Below, piece after piece: positions 25,916 to 33,928 of a stretch of 64,000 bases of DNA (position 1 is its first letter; every line of letters begins with the position of its first letter). The stretch is from positions 1 to 64,000 of the forward strand of contig CANJUD010000003.1 in the NCBI GenBank assembly GCA_947477885.1. The letters are read 5' to 3'. The notes under the pieces were generated by a model that worked only from the letters and a program-made list of their open reading frames with translations, searched no databases and was not told the origin of the DNA. Position numbers and translations under genes: made by a program. The DNA comes from Bacteroidota bacterium. Its GTDB lineage: Bacteria > Bacteroidota > Bacteroidia > UKL13-3.

Positions 25916-27043
25916 TTATTCGCCGATCCAATCTAAATAGTTTTCTTGGTTAATAGTTTGGAACAATGCTTTTGGGTATGATTTAGAGAATGCAGTAGGT
26001 ACTTTTATTTTCGTATCTTTCCATTTACATTCGAAGGCAGAAAGTTTTTTATTTTTCAATTCTATTAAATCAATTTCTTGCCCATCGTAGGTTCTCCAAA
26101 AATAACTTTCAACTATGAATTGTTTATACTCGTTGAGTTTTATTCTTTCGCCCAATATATATTGTTCCCACAAAATACCAATATCGCTTCGCAATGCTAC
26201 GGGCCTGAAATCATTGATGATGGCATTGCGTACACCATTATCCACAAAATACCATTTTTTGCTTTTCACGATTTCTTTTCTTAGATTATTGTTATATCCA
26301 CTTCGGCTATATATTACAAAAGCTTTCGACAATAAATCTAAATATCGGGATACGGTATTTTTGCTCAAGCCCAATTGTTTTCCCAATTCATCCAATGATA
26401 CTTCTGAGCCTACTTGATAGGCAATTAATTTGAGCAAATCTCTTAACTTTTGTGAGCTTTTGAGATGTTCAAATATTAATATATCTTTTAATAAATAGGT
26501 ATTTACCAATTCTTTTAAATATATAGCCTTATCGTCATCATTATTCATACTGCTTAATTCAGGGTAGCTGCCATATATCAATCGGTCTTCTAAGTTTTGT
26601 TTTGTTTGGAGCAGGTTTTCATTTTGTTTCCATTCCATTTGAGCTAAAGGATATAGATGATATGATATACTTCTGCCCACCAATGGTTCTCCCATCTGCA
26701 CCAAATCGAATGCAGAAGAACCAGTAAGAATAACATGTAAAGGTTTAATGGTATCTATCATTAGCTTTACTTTCCTTGAAATATCTTTTATATATTGGGC
26801 TTCATCTACAATTAAAAGTTTATATCCTTTCAGTAGTTTCCGATAATTTGCTTCACTGCGCCTCTCTAATAATACTTCAGTATCTCTGTCTTCTCCATTT
26901 AGCCAAAGTGTAGTTTCCTTCCTAGCTTCATATATCGTTTGTAAAATCTCAGTTTTGCCCACTCTTCTAGCCCCTAAAACTAAGGATACTTTTTGTTTAG
27001 ACAGGTTTTTTTCTATTACTTTTTGAAGACTTCTGTTATACAT
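25916..27043 (-). CDS. AAA ATPase with DUF4143 domain
   Basis: Predicted ATPase of the AAA_14/DUF4143 group, whose cellular role is unknown. Walker A GARRVGKT at about 24-31, Walker B LLIVDEAQY near 80, sensor-like LTGSSAFDL, and the linker YGSYPEL. A winged-helix segment (LGLSKNTVSRYLDLL) comes next and the C-terminal nuclease-like fold has QEIDLIE and AFECKWK, matching a PD-(D/E)xK core. The ATG at 27043, preceded by GAGG, is preferred to a GTG one codon earlier. A 32-bp direct-repeat array and a 16-bp inverted repeat lie just upstream of its -7 box and may be its operator. Such genes are often mobile and accessory. Confidence 0.85.
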   Translation of the reverse strand: MYNRSLQKVIEKNLSKQKVSLVLGARRVGKTEILQTIYEARKETTLWLNGEDRDTEVLLERRSEANYRKLLKGYKLLIVDEAQYIKDISRKVKLMIDTIKPLHVILTGSSAFDLVQMGEPLVGRSISYHLYPLAQMEWKQNENLLQTKQNLEDRLIYGSYPELSSMNNDDDKAIYLKELVNTYLLKDILIFEHLKSSQKLRDLLKLIAYQVGSEVSLDELGKQLGLSKNTVSRYLDLLSKAFVIYSRSGYNNNLRKEIVKSKKWYFVDNGVRNAIINDFRPVALRSDIGILWEQYILGERIKLNEYKQFIVESYFWRTYDGQEIDLIELKNKKLSAFECKWKDTKIKVPTAFSKSYPKALFQTINQENYLDWIGE

Positions 27044-27062
27044 CACCTCATCATTAACCCCG

Positions 27063-27070
27063 CAAATATA
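27063..27070 (-). promoter_or_regulatory. Putative -7 box of the ATPase gene
   Basis: Minus strand TATATTTG, 20 bp before the ATG. The -33 position falls inside the repeat array. Confidence 0.5.
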
Positions 27071-27085
27071 ACACAGAAAACATTA

Positions 27086-27180
27086 ATTCAGTCAGTCAAT
27101 TGACCAAATTAATGTTAATTCAGTCAGTCAATTGACCAAATTAATGTTAATTCAGTCAGTCAATTGACTGAATTAACATT
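27086..27180. repeat. 32-bp direct repeats ending in a 16-bp perfect inverted repeat
   Basis: Two identical 32-bp copies (27086-27117 and 27118-27149; each starts ATTCAGTCAGTCAATTGACC) are followed by a third copy whose end changes to TGACTGAATTAACATT. Because of that change, 27143-27158 and 27165-27180 are perfect 16-bp reverse complements around GTCAAT. The array sits between the ATPase -7 box and the valS stop. Confidence 0.9.
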
Positions 27181-27221
27181 TTAAAATCATAAAATACTTA
27201 TAATTAGTTTAATACATATTA

Positions 27222-29825
27222 TTAAACTAACATGCCTAATTGTTCCTTCAAAGTAGCCAATTTATTCTCAGCATCGGCTTTCTTTTGAAGCTCTTTTTCT
27301 ATGACATCGGGTTTGGCATTGGCCATAAATCGTTCATTGCTTAATTTAGTTTCTACGCTTTTAAGGAAACCTTCCAGATAATTTATTTCTTCAGCTATAC
27401 GTTTCGATTCCGCATCTTTATCAAGTTCTACTGGAATAAATGCTTCATCGGTATTTATTAAAAAGCTATAAGCACCTTGTACTTTTTCTGCGGTGAAATG
27501 TAATGCAGATACATTTGCTAATTTTATAATTAATCCTTCAAAGTTTTTATAATCATTTTCATGCTGAGATATTATATATAATTCCACAGATTCTTTGGGA
27601 GATAATCCTTTACTGTTGCGAAATGCACGAACTTCTGTAATAAGCAGTAAAGCTTTATCTGCATCTACTTTGGGAGAATTAAAAGTTGTCGGCCATTCGG
27701 CTATACATATACTATCTCCATCTTTTCTTGGTTGTAATTCTTGCCAAAGTTCTTCAGTAATAAATGGCATAATAGGATGTAACAATCTTAAGATACTATC
27801 AAATATGATAATAGTAGCTTCATATAATTCTTTGGCGACGGGTTGACCATATACAGGTTTCACCATCTCTAGATACCATGAGCAGAAATCGTCCCATACC
27901 AATTTGTATATTTTCATCAATCCTTCGCTTAAACGGAATTTGTCGAAGTCGTCATTTACTTCTGTTATTACTTCGTCAAATCGATTATGAAACCAATCAA
28001 TATATAGTTTTTGATTTTGAGATTCAGGATTGGGGTTCTCGTCAACTTCCCAACTCTTGATTAATCGGAAGGCATTCCAAAGTTTGTTACTAAAATTTCT
28101 ACCTTGTTCAACTTGACTCTCATCAAATAATATATCATTGCCAGCAGGTGAGCATAATAACATTCCCAGTCTCACACCATCAGCACCATATTGTGCGATT
28201 AGGTCCAGCGGGTCAGGGCTATTGCCAAGGCTTTTCGACATTTTACGGCGTTGTTTGTCGCGAACAATTCCTGTTAAGTATACATTGTTAAAAGGCTTTT
28301 GTCCTCGGTATTCGTAGCCAGCCATTATCATACGGGCAACCCAAAAGAATAAAATTTCAGGAGCAGTTACAAGATCGTTTGTGGGGTAATAATAATTTAT
28401 TTCTGGGTTGTCAGGATTTTCAATTCCATCGAATAAACTGATGGGCCAAAGCCATGATGATGCCCAAGTGTCTAAACAATCTTCATCTTGCTTTAAAGTA
28501 TTATATGATATATTCTGAATTTTACATTGCTCCTCAGCTTCTGTCAAAGTAGAAGCAACTACAAATTGTCCATCTTCATTATACCATGCCGGTATGCGAT
28601 GCCCCCACCAAAGTTGACGACTCAAACACCAGTCCTTCACATTTTCCATCCAATGTTTATAGGTATTGATAAATTTGTTTGGTATTAAATTTACCTCACC
28701 GTTTATAACAGCATCATAAGCTGGCTTACTAAATTCTTTCATCTTCAAAAACCACTGCATACTAAGCTTTGGTTCTATTGCTGCATCAGTTCTTTCACTA
28801 TAACCAACATTGTTTGTATAGTCTTCTATTTTTTCTAATAACCCCTGAGCTTCTAATTCTTTGATGGCTTGTTTGCGTGCAACAAATCTATCAAGCCCCA
28901 CAAATGCTCCAGCAATTTCAGCAATGGTTCCATCATCGTTTATACAATCAATAACTGGCAGTCCATGGCGTTGGCCGATTTCGTAATCCACAATATCATG
29001 GGCAGGAGTTACCTTTAAGCAACCAGTTCCAAATTCTATATCAATGGCATCATCAAATATGATAGGAACTGCACGGTTTACAAATGGAACAATAACTTTT
29101 TTGCCTTGCAAATGTTTGTATCTTTCATCTGCAGGATTCACGGCAATTGCCACATCTCCCATAATAGTTTCTGGGCGAACAGTTGCTACAGTTAAATATC
29201 CTGAGCCATCTTGATACATATATTTCACATAACACATTTTGCTATGCGTAGCTCTGGGTATTACTTCTTCATCACTTACGGTGGTTTTTGCGGTGGGGTC
29301 CCAATTCACCATTCTAATGCCACGATATATATATCCTTTATTATATAAATCTATAAATACATTTACTACATCGCGTGAGTATCCTTCATCCATGGTGAAA
29401 GCAGTACGGTCCCAATCGCAAGATGCTCCTAGTTTTTTGAGCTGGGCAAGTATAATCCCACCATATTTATCTTTCCATTCGAAGGCATGTTTCAAAAACT
29501 CTTCTCTGCTGATATCTGCTTTTTTGATTCCTTTTTCTTCCAGCATTTTTACCACTTTGGCTTCTGTGGCTATGCTTGCATGGTCGGTTCCTGGAACCCA
29601 GAGAGCATTTTTACCAAGCATCCTAGCACGGCGTATCAACATGTCTTGTATGGTATTGTTCAGCATATGCCCCATGTGCAGCACACCTGTCACATTAGGC
29701 GGGGGAATCACGATAGTGTATGGCTCACGCTCATCGGGAACCGAACGGAATAATTTTTTATCGAGCCAATACTTATACCATTTATCTTCAACGGCAGCGG
29801 GGTTATACTTAGTGTCTAAACTCAT
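27222..29825 (-). CDS. valS: Valyl-tRNA synthetase
   Basis: Class I aminoacyl-tRNA synthetase charging tRNA-Val. 867 residues. HIGH-type motif in [17 protein letters not shown] near residue 45, editing (CP1) domain at about 180-350, [10 protein letters not shown], and [14 protein letters not shown] near 535. The anticodon-binding domain follows, and a C-terminal coiled coil (about 800-867) ends KEQLGMLV. All are as expected for ValS. The ATG at 29825 has a TATTTTTG -7 box at 29847-29854. Confidence 0.97.
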   Translation of the reverse strand: MSLDTKYNPAAVEDKWYKYWLDKKLFRSVPDEREPYTIVIPPPNVTGVLHMGHMLNNTIQDMLIRRARMLGKNALWVPGTDHASIATEAKVVKMLEEKGIKKADISREEFLKHAFEWKDKYGGIILAQLKKLGASCDWDRTAFTMDEGYSRDVVNVFIDLYNKGYIYRGIRMVNWDPTAKTTVSDEEVIPRATHSKMCYVKYMYQDGSGYLTVATVRPETIMGDVAIAVNPADERYKHLQGKKVIVPFVNRAVPIIFDDAIDIEFGTGCLKVTPAHDIVDYEIGQRHGLPVIDCINDDGTIAEIAGAFVGLDRFVARKQAIKELEAQGLLEKIEDYTNNVGYSERTDAAIEPKLSMQWFLKMKEFSKPAYDAVINGEVNLIPNKFINTYKHWMENVKDWCLSRQLWWGHRIPAWYNEDGQFVVASTLTEAEEQCKIQNISYNTLKQDEDCLDTWASSWLWPISLFDGIENPDNPEINYYYPTNDLVTAPEILFFWVARMIMAGYEYRGQKPFNNVYLTGIVRDKQRRKMSKSLGNSPDPLDLIAQYGADGVRLGMLLCSPAGNDILFDESQVEQGRNFSNKLWNAFRLIKSWEVDENPNPESQNQKLYIDWFHNRFDEVITEVNDDFDKFRLSEGLMKIYKLVWDDFCSWYLEMVKPVYGQPVAKELYEATIIIFDSILRLLHPIMPFITEELWQELQPRKDGDSICIAEWPTTFNSPKVDADKALLLITEVRAFRNSKGLSPKESVELYIISQHENDYKNFEGLIIKLANVSALHFTAEKVQGAYSFLINTDEAFIPVELDKDAESKRIAEEINYLEGFLKSVETKLSNERFMANAKPDVIEKELQKKADAENKLATLKEQLGMLV

Positions 29826-29846
29826 ATACTATTATAATAATGGCTG

Positions 29847-29854
29847 CAAAAATA
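29847..29854 (-). promoter_or_regulatory. Putative -7 box of valS
   Basis: Minus strand TATTTTTG, 22 bp before the ATG; no clear -33 TTG. The rest of the roughly 330-bp gap between valS and hpf (to 30153) holds nothing else I can identify. Confidence 0.4.
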
Positions 29855-30153
29855 GATATATAGTTTTTATAATCCCCCTTAAAATATGGGGATGAGAAAA
29901 AAAATGTGGAATTATCAATAGTTGTGGATATGAAAAAATAATGAAGTGATTCATAACATTATGCAAAGTAATAATGAATAAATGGCTAAAAAATTTGGAA
30001 TTATCAATGCTATGTTCTTATTTCGAAGATGCATTGCAGCCCGGTCCGCTAAAAGCCTTTAGAACCAAGAGACCAAACCAAATACTGCTACTTGGGTTTA
30101 TTAACCCTCACACTTTAGTTTTCACACTTTTTTTTAATTTAACTACCAAAAAC

Positions 30154-30453
30154 ATGAAAATTGACATCCAATCTATCCATTTCGACGCTGACAAAAAGTT
30201 AATTGATTTTATCAATGCAAAAGTTGAAAAACTTCGTACTTTTTACGATGGACACTTAGATTTAAAGGTATTCCTCCGCCTACAAAAAGTTGAGGTAAAG
30301 CACAACAAACTAGTAGAAATGAAATTAATGGTGAACGGACAGGTTCTATTTGTAGAACACGAACACCAATCATTTGAAGCAGCAGTCGATTTGGCACTCG
30401 ATTCATTAGTGACCCAATTGAAACGTTTCAAAGAAAAAATGAAAGGACTTTAA
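30154..30453 (+). CDS. hpf: Ribosome hibernation-promoting factor, short form
   Basis: HPF/RaiA family protein that binds the 30S decoding region in stationary phase. The frame is open for 60 codons further upstream, but the family begins at MKIDIQSIHFDADKKLI (ATG 30154), giving 99 residues, the short type without the dimerisation tail. VEHEHQSFEAAVDLALDSL and the basic end KRFKEKMKGL are typical. It is followed by a strong terminator shared with the convergent porX. Confidence 0.9.
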   Translation: MKIDIQSIHFDADKKLIDFINAKVEKLRTFYDGHLDLKVFLRLQKVEVKHNKLVEMKLMVNGQVLFVEHEHQSFEAAVDLALDSLVTQLKRFKEKMKGL

Positions 30454-30474
30454 TCCAATCCATTCTCTAAACAT

Positions 30475-30510
30475 AAAAAAAACCGAACAAGTAATTGTCC
30501 GGTTTTTTTT
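30475..30510. terminator. Bidirectional terminator between hpf and porX
   Basis: A8, CCGAACAA, loop GTAA, TTGTCCGG, T8: a stem with one mismatch, flanked by A- and T-runs, between two converging genes. Confidence 0.85.
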
Positions 30511-30522
30511 ATGTTTATATTA

Positions 30523-32076
30523 TTATTTACTACTAAGCACCGCAATCGGAATCAACATTTCTTCTAATGAAATGCCCCCGTGCTGGAAAGTATCCCTATA
30601 CATATTTACGAAATAATTATAATTGTTTGGGTAAGCAAAGAAATTATCTTCATAACAAAAAGCGAAGGTGCTGCTTACATGTGGGCAAGGCAAACTAGCT
30701 TCTTTGGGGTTGCGTATTTCAAATACTTCACGCTTATCATAGTTTAGGTTTTTGCCTTGTTTATAGCGAAGGTTTGATGTTGTATTACGGTCGCCAATAA
30801 TTTTTACGGGGTTCTTTACCCTGATGGAACCATGGTCGGTAGTGATAATGATTTTAACTTTTTTCTGGGCAATTTTTTTGATGGCTTCAAATAAGGGAGA
30901 ATGCTCGAACCAGCTGCGGGTTAGCGAGCGGTATGCTGCTTCATCTTCCGATAGCTCTTTTATCATCCCCATCTCAGTGCGGGCATGGCTAAGCATATCT
31001 ACAAAATTATATACAATTACGTTCAATTTGTTTTGGAACATATTGCTCACATTGTCAACCATCGCTTTACCTTGATCTAGATTTACAACTTTGGTATAGC
31101 TCATTTTGATATCATGGCCATTGCGTTTCAAATTTTCGGCAAGGAATTCTTCTTCATGTAAATTTTTTCCGCCTTCTTCTTCATCGTTGCTCCATAAGGT
31201 TGTAAACTTGCGTTCTATCTCGCCAGGAGGTAATCCGGCAAATAAAGCATTCCTGCAATAATGGGTGGTGGTAGGAAGAATGCTCATATATAAATCGTCC
31301 TGTTCTACTCGGCAATGGTTGGCTAGGTAAGGTTGTATCATTTTCCATTGGTCGTAACGCAGATTGTCTATTAATATAAAAAACACGGGATCGGGTTGCT
31401 CCAATAAGGGAAATACTTTATTCTTCATTAATTGGTGCGACATGATTAAGCCCCCTTCGCCAGGGTTCTTCATCATTTTCATGTAATTGCTATTTATATA
31501 CTTTGCCCAACTGCGATTTGCCTCTTGTTTCTGCATCGCTATAATTTCGCCCATCTGATTGTCTTCAACAGAATCCAATTCCAATTCCCAATATATAATT
31601 TTGCGGTACACTGCTAGCCACTCTTCAAAATTCAGATTATCATTCAGCATCATACCAATATTTCGAAAATCTTGCTGGTATGATTGGTTAGTTTTTTCGC
31701 TGGTTAATCGTGCGTTCTCAGTAAGTTTTTTTATGGAGTGAAGAATTTGGTTTGGATTAACTGGCTTGATAAGATAATCGGCGATTTTAGATCCGATGGC
31801 ATCTTCCATTATATATTCTTCTTCACTTTTGGTAATCATTACACAGGGCACATCCCTAAGTGCTTTTATTTGTGTAAGTGCTTCCATGCCGCTAATCCCG
31901 GGCATATTTTCATCGAGGAAAACCAAATCGAAAGCACGTTTTTTTATTTCTTCAACAGCATCAACACCGCTGGCTACAGGTGTTACATCATATCCTTTAT
32001 TTGTAAGAAATAAAATATGAGGTTTAAGTAGGTCAATTTCGTCGTCGGCCCAAAGAATGGAAATTTTAGTTGGCAT
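30523..32076 (-). CDS. porX: PorX, response regulator with PglZ domain (T9SS regulator)
   Basis: In Porphyromonas and gliding bacteria PorX, with the kinase PorY, controls type IX secretion genes. Residues 1-125 are a receiver domain: acidic pair Asp11-Asp12, phosphoacceptor Asp55 in LVFLDENMPG, and the lysine of IKPVNP. The rest is a PglZ/alkaline-phosphatase-like domain: FILIDNLRYDQW, SILPTTTHYCRNALFAG, IITTDHGSI and PHVSSTFAFCYE hold the usual metal ligands. 517 residues matches PorX. No porY neighbour is seen. Together with porT and the sorting-domain cargos it supports a functional T9SS. Confidence 0.93.
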   Translation of the reverse strand: MPTKISILWADDEIDLLKPHILFLTNKGYDVTPVASGVDAVEEIKKRAFDLVFLDENMPGISGMEALTQIKALRDVPCVMITKSEEEYIMEDAIGSKIADYLIKPVNPNQILHSIKKLTENARLTSEKTNQSYQQDFRNIGMMLNDNLNFEEWLAVYRKIIYWELELDSVEDNQMGEIIAMQKQEANRSWAKYINSNYMKMMKNPGEGGLIMSHQLMKNKVFPLLEQPDPVFFILIDNLRYDQWKMIQPYLANHCRVEQDDLYMSILPTTTHYCRNALFAGLPPGEIERKFTTLWSNDEEEGGKNLHEEEFLAENLKRNGHDIKMSYTKVVNLDQGKAMVDNVSNMFQNKLNVIVYNFVDMLSHARTEMGMIKELSEDEAAYRSLTRSWFEHSPLFEAIKKIAQKKVKIIITTDHGSIRVKNPVKIIGDRNTTSNLRYKQGKNLNYDKREVFEIRNPKEASLPCPHVSSTFAFCYEDNFFAYPNNYNYFVNMYRDTFQHGGISLEEMLIPIAVLSSK

Positions 32077-32174
32077 TTTTGTTAATTAAATTGGTTGAGT
32101 AAATCTGCTTCAAATGTAACGACTTTGTGTGAAGTTACCTAAACGTACGAAAGGGATGCATTTGTTACAAGGGA

Positions 32175-32409
32175 ATTTACGATTTACGATTTACGATTGG
32201 CTGACGCCAGAATATTTACGATGTAAGATATACGACATACGATGTGGCTGACGCCTGATTATATACAATGCTGCAAGGCTGAGCGGAGTCCTAGCATGAT
32301 TTAAGAACAAGGATTAACGAATGTTGATTTATGAAGTTTGCTTACGCCTGATTTTTGCGTCGTTAAATGCAATCGTAAATCGTAAATCGTAAATCCCAAA
32401 TCGTACATT
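32175..32409. repeat. Heptamer hairpin element, TTTACGA / TCGTAAA type with TGACGCC cores
   Basis: This element fills the 330-bp gap between porX and the glycosyltransferase. Left: three ATTTACG units from 32175, then GGCTGACGCC at 32199-32208. Next come degenerate units (ATATACG, ACATACG, ATGTGGC) and a second core at 32246-32255. Right: a half core (CTTACGCCTGATT) near 32341 and three AATCGTA-type units from 32371 that complement the left array. Confidence 0.75.
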
Positions 32410-33828
32410 TTACTTCTTTCTATATAATACATTTTTATAATCGTATCCATTCAAAACCTTGAAGGGAACATCAGGATATACTTCCAATACTTTTTCAAAA
32501 TCTGGGCGGTGCTTGTCGTAGAAATCGGTATCAGTGCTGCACTCGTTGGGGCCAAAATGCGTTTCGTATTGTATAATACTTCCGGGTTTCATACTGTCTA
32601 AAACATTCTTTTTTACGGTAAAGCAATCTCCACTTTTTTCATAATCGTAAGGGTCTAAATCGGCAAGAAAAGCAAAATAGGTACTGTTGAATTTTATTTG
32701 AGGAGCCTTGTCTAAGTATGGTTTGCTAAGTTCGTATAATTTGGATACGACCGTATGTTCTTGATCTAAAAGAATAGGAAAATGATTGATAGTAAAACAA
32801 AAATATATGGAGCCTGCAGCAATAAATATATATAAATATGCTTGTAAATTTCTCATATATTTTTCAAACTGATTGAAAAACCAAACAGCAATAATTCCTG
32901 CCAAGGGTATTACAGATGCCATTACGCGGGTAAGCCCCAGTGAAGCTCCTTGGCCTTTCCACCACAGATAGGAGTGCAGTAATAAAAAGCCAAAATAACA
33001 TCCCATTATTACAATAATAAATATACGTTGACGATTAAATAAATATTTCAATTTTAATAATGCAACAACCAATGCCAATGGAAGTATGATAGTAAGAATA
33101 GGGCCATTATAACCTTTACTTCCTTTCACAAAATCTACCAATTCCCCATGTCCATAAAGGCTACTTGCATCGCCATAATTTTTATGTAAAACCCACATGA
33201 TATCATCGTGATAAGAATATCCACTGATTGAGAATACGATAGTCCCTAATAGCAGTAAGGGCAATACTTTCCACTGTTTTTCAGTTATAAAATATACAAT
33301 AAAAACCAAAATCAATACAAATCCTTCAGATCTGATAAATGGTAAAAAAGATAATATAATAGCGGTCCAAATATATTTTTTATTATAAAGTAATAGGATG
33401 CAAAGAATTAGAAAAAAGCTGAACATAATTTCAGATAACACAGTGAGTGAAATGAGAAAATATATAGGGCTAAATAAAGTAATTAAAACTGCTAGCCAAG
33501 CATTTTTAAGTTCCATTTTATATATAATTTTCACCACCATCCAAGTTGATAGACAAGCCAATACTGCATTGGTAATTTGCATCGCTTTAAATCCAAGTTG
33601 CGATGGAATAGCCATTACCATGGCGAACAAAATTTTAATGGGTTCTCTAAAATATGCAATTGGATGGAATAAGCCGAATCGGCTGCGGGTATAGAGGCTC
33701 ATGTTGTCTTCACCGCCTGCACAATCTTGGTTTATTATAATACATACAAGCATGCACATAAATGACAATCCTAATAAAATGGGGATGGTGAGTTTGTGGT
33801 TGACTATACTGTTTATTTTGGTGTTCAT
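32410..33828 (-). CDS. Multi-pass membrane protein, GT-C glycosyltransferase-like
   Basis: Predicted inner-membrane sugar transferase of the mannosyltransferase/ArnT-like type. The ATG at 33828 starts MNTKINSIVNHKLTIP, which leads into the first membrane helix; the frame runs 48 codons further upstream into polA but that part is not needed. 472 residues with about ten hydrophobic segments. The first large loop (NQDCAGGEDNMSLYTRSRF) holds acidic residues where GT-C enzymes have the catalytic Asp/Glu. The C-terminal 110 residues are soluble. Acceptor and donor are unknown. It follows polA after a gap that contains an inverted-repeat element. Confidence 0.6.
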   Translation of the reverse strand: MNTKINSIVNHKLTIPILLGLSFMCMLVCIIINQDCAGGEDNMSLYTRSRFGLFHPIAYFREPIKILFAMVMAIPSQLGFKAMQITNAVLACLSTWMVVKIIYKMELKNAWLAVLITLFSPIYFLISLTVLSEIMFSFFLILCILLLYNKKYIWTAIILSFLPFIRSEGFVLILVFIVYFITEKQWKVLPLLLLGTIVFSISGYSYHDDIMWVLHKNYGDASSLYGHGELVDFVKGSKGYNGPILTIILPLALVVALLKLKYLFNRQRIFIIVIMGCYFGFLLLHSYLWWKGQGASLGLTRVMASVIPLAGIIAVWFFNQFEKYMRNLQAYLYIFIAAGSIYFCFTINHFPILLDQEHTVVSKLYELSKPYLDKAPQIKFNSTYFAFLADLDPYDYEKSGDCFTVKKNVLDSMKPGSIIQYETHFGPNECSTDTDFYDKHRPDFEKVLEVYPDVPFKVLNGYDYKNVLYRKK

Positions 33829-33831
33829 TGC

Positions 33832-33918
33832 TGTCAGTCTGAGTTTAACGAAGGCGGTAATGGAGTATAATATATAATTGGTGTAGTTTTGTTTGTCTTC
33901 GATAAACTCAGGATGACA
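33832..33918. repeat. Inverted-repeat element, CCTGAGTTTATCGAAG type, copy 1
   Basis: Arms 33832-33853 and 33897-33918 are imperfect reverse complements (right arm CTTCGATAAACTCAGG). The same arms occur at 63493-63570. Elements of this sequence type are known as intergenic repeats in Bacteroidota genomes. Confidence 0.7.
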
Positions 33919-33928
33919 AAAAAGTATC

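Noticed and set aside
27086-27180. Direct repeats as a possible CRISPR array
   Set aside because: The copies are directly adjacent with no spacers, only three units exist, and no cas gene is near.
29239-29895. 218-codon open frame antisense to valS
   Set aside because: It lies opposite a complete, well-conserved valS and its translation shows no family motif; a reading-frame shadow.
29974-30153. 60-residue N-terminal extension of hpf
   Set aside because: No similarity to the family; the canonical start MKIDIQ is at 30154.
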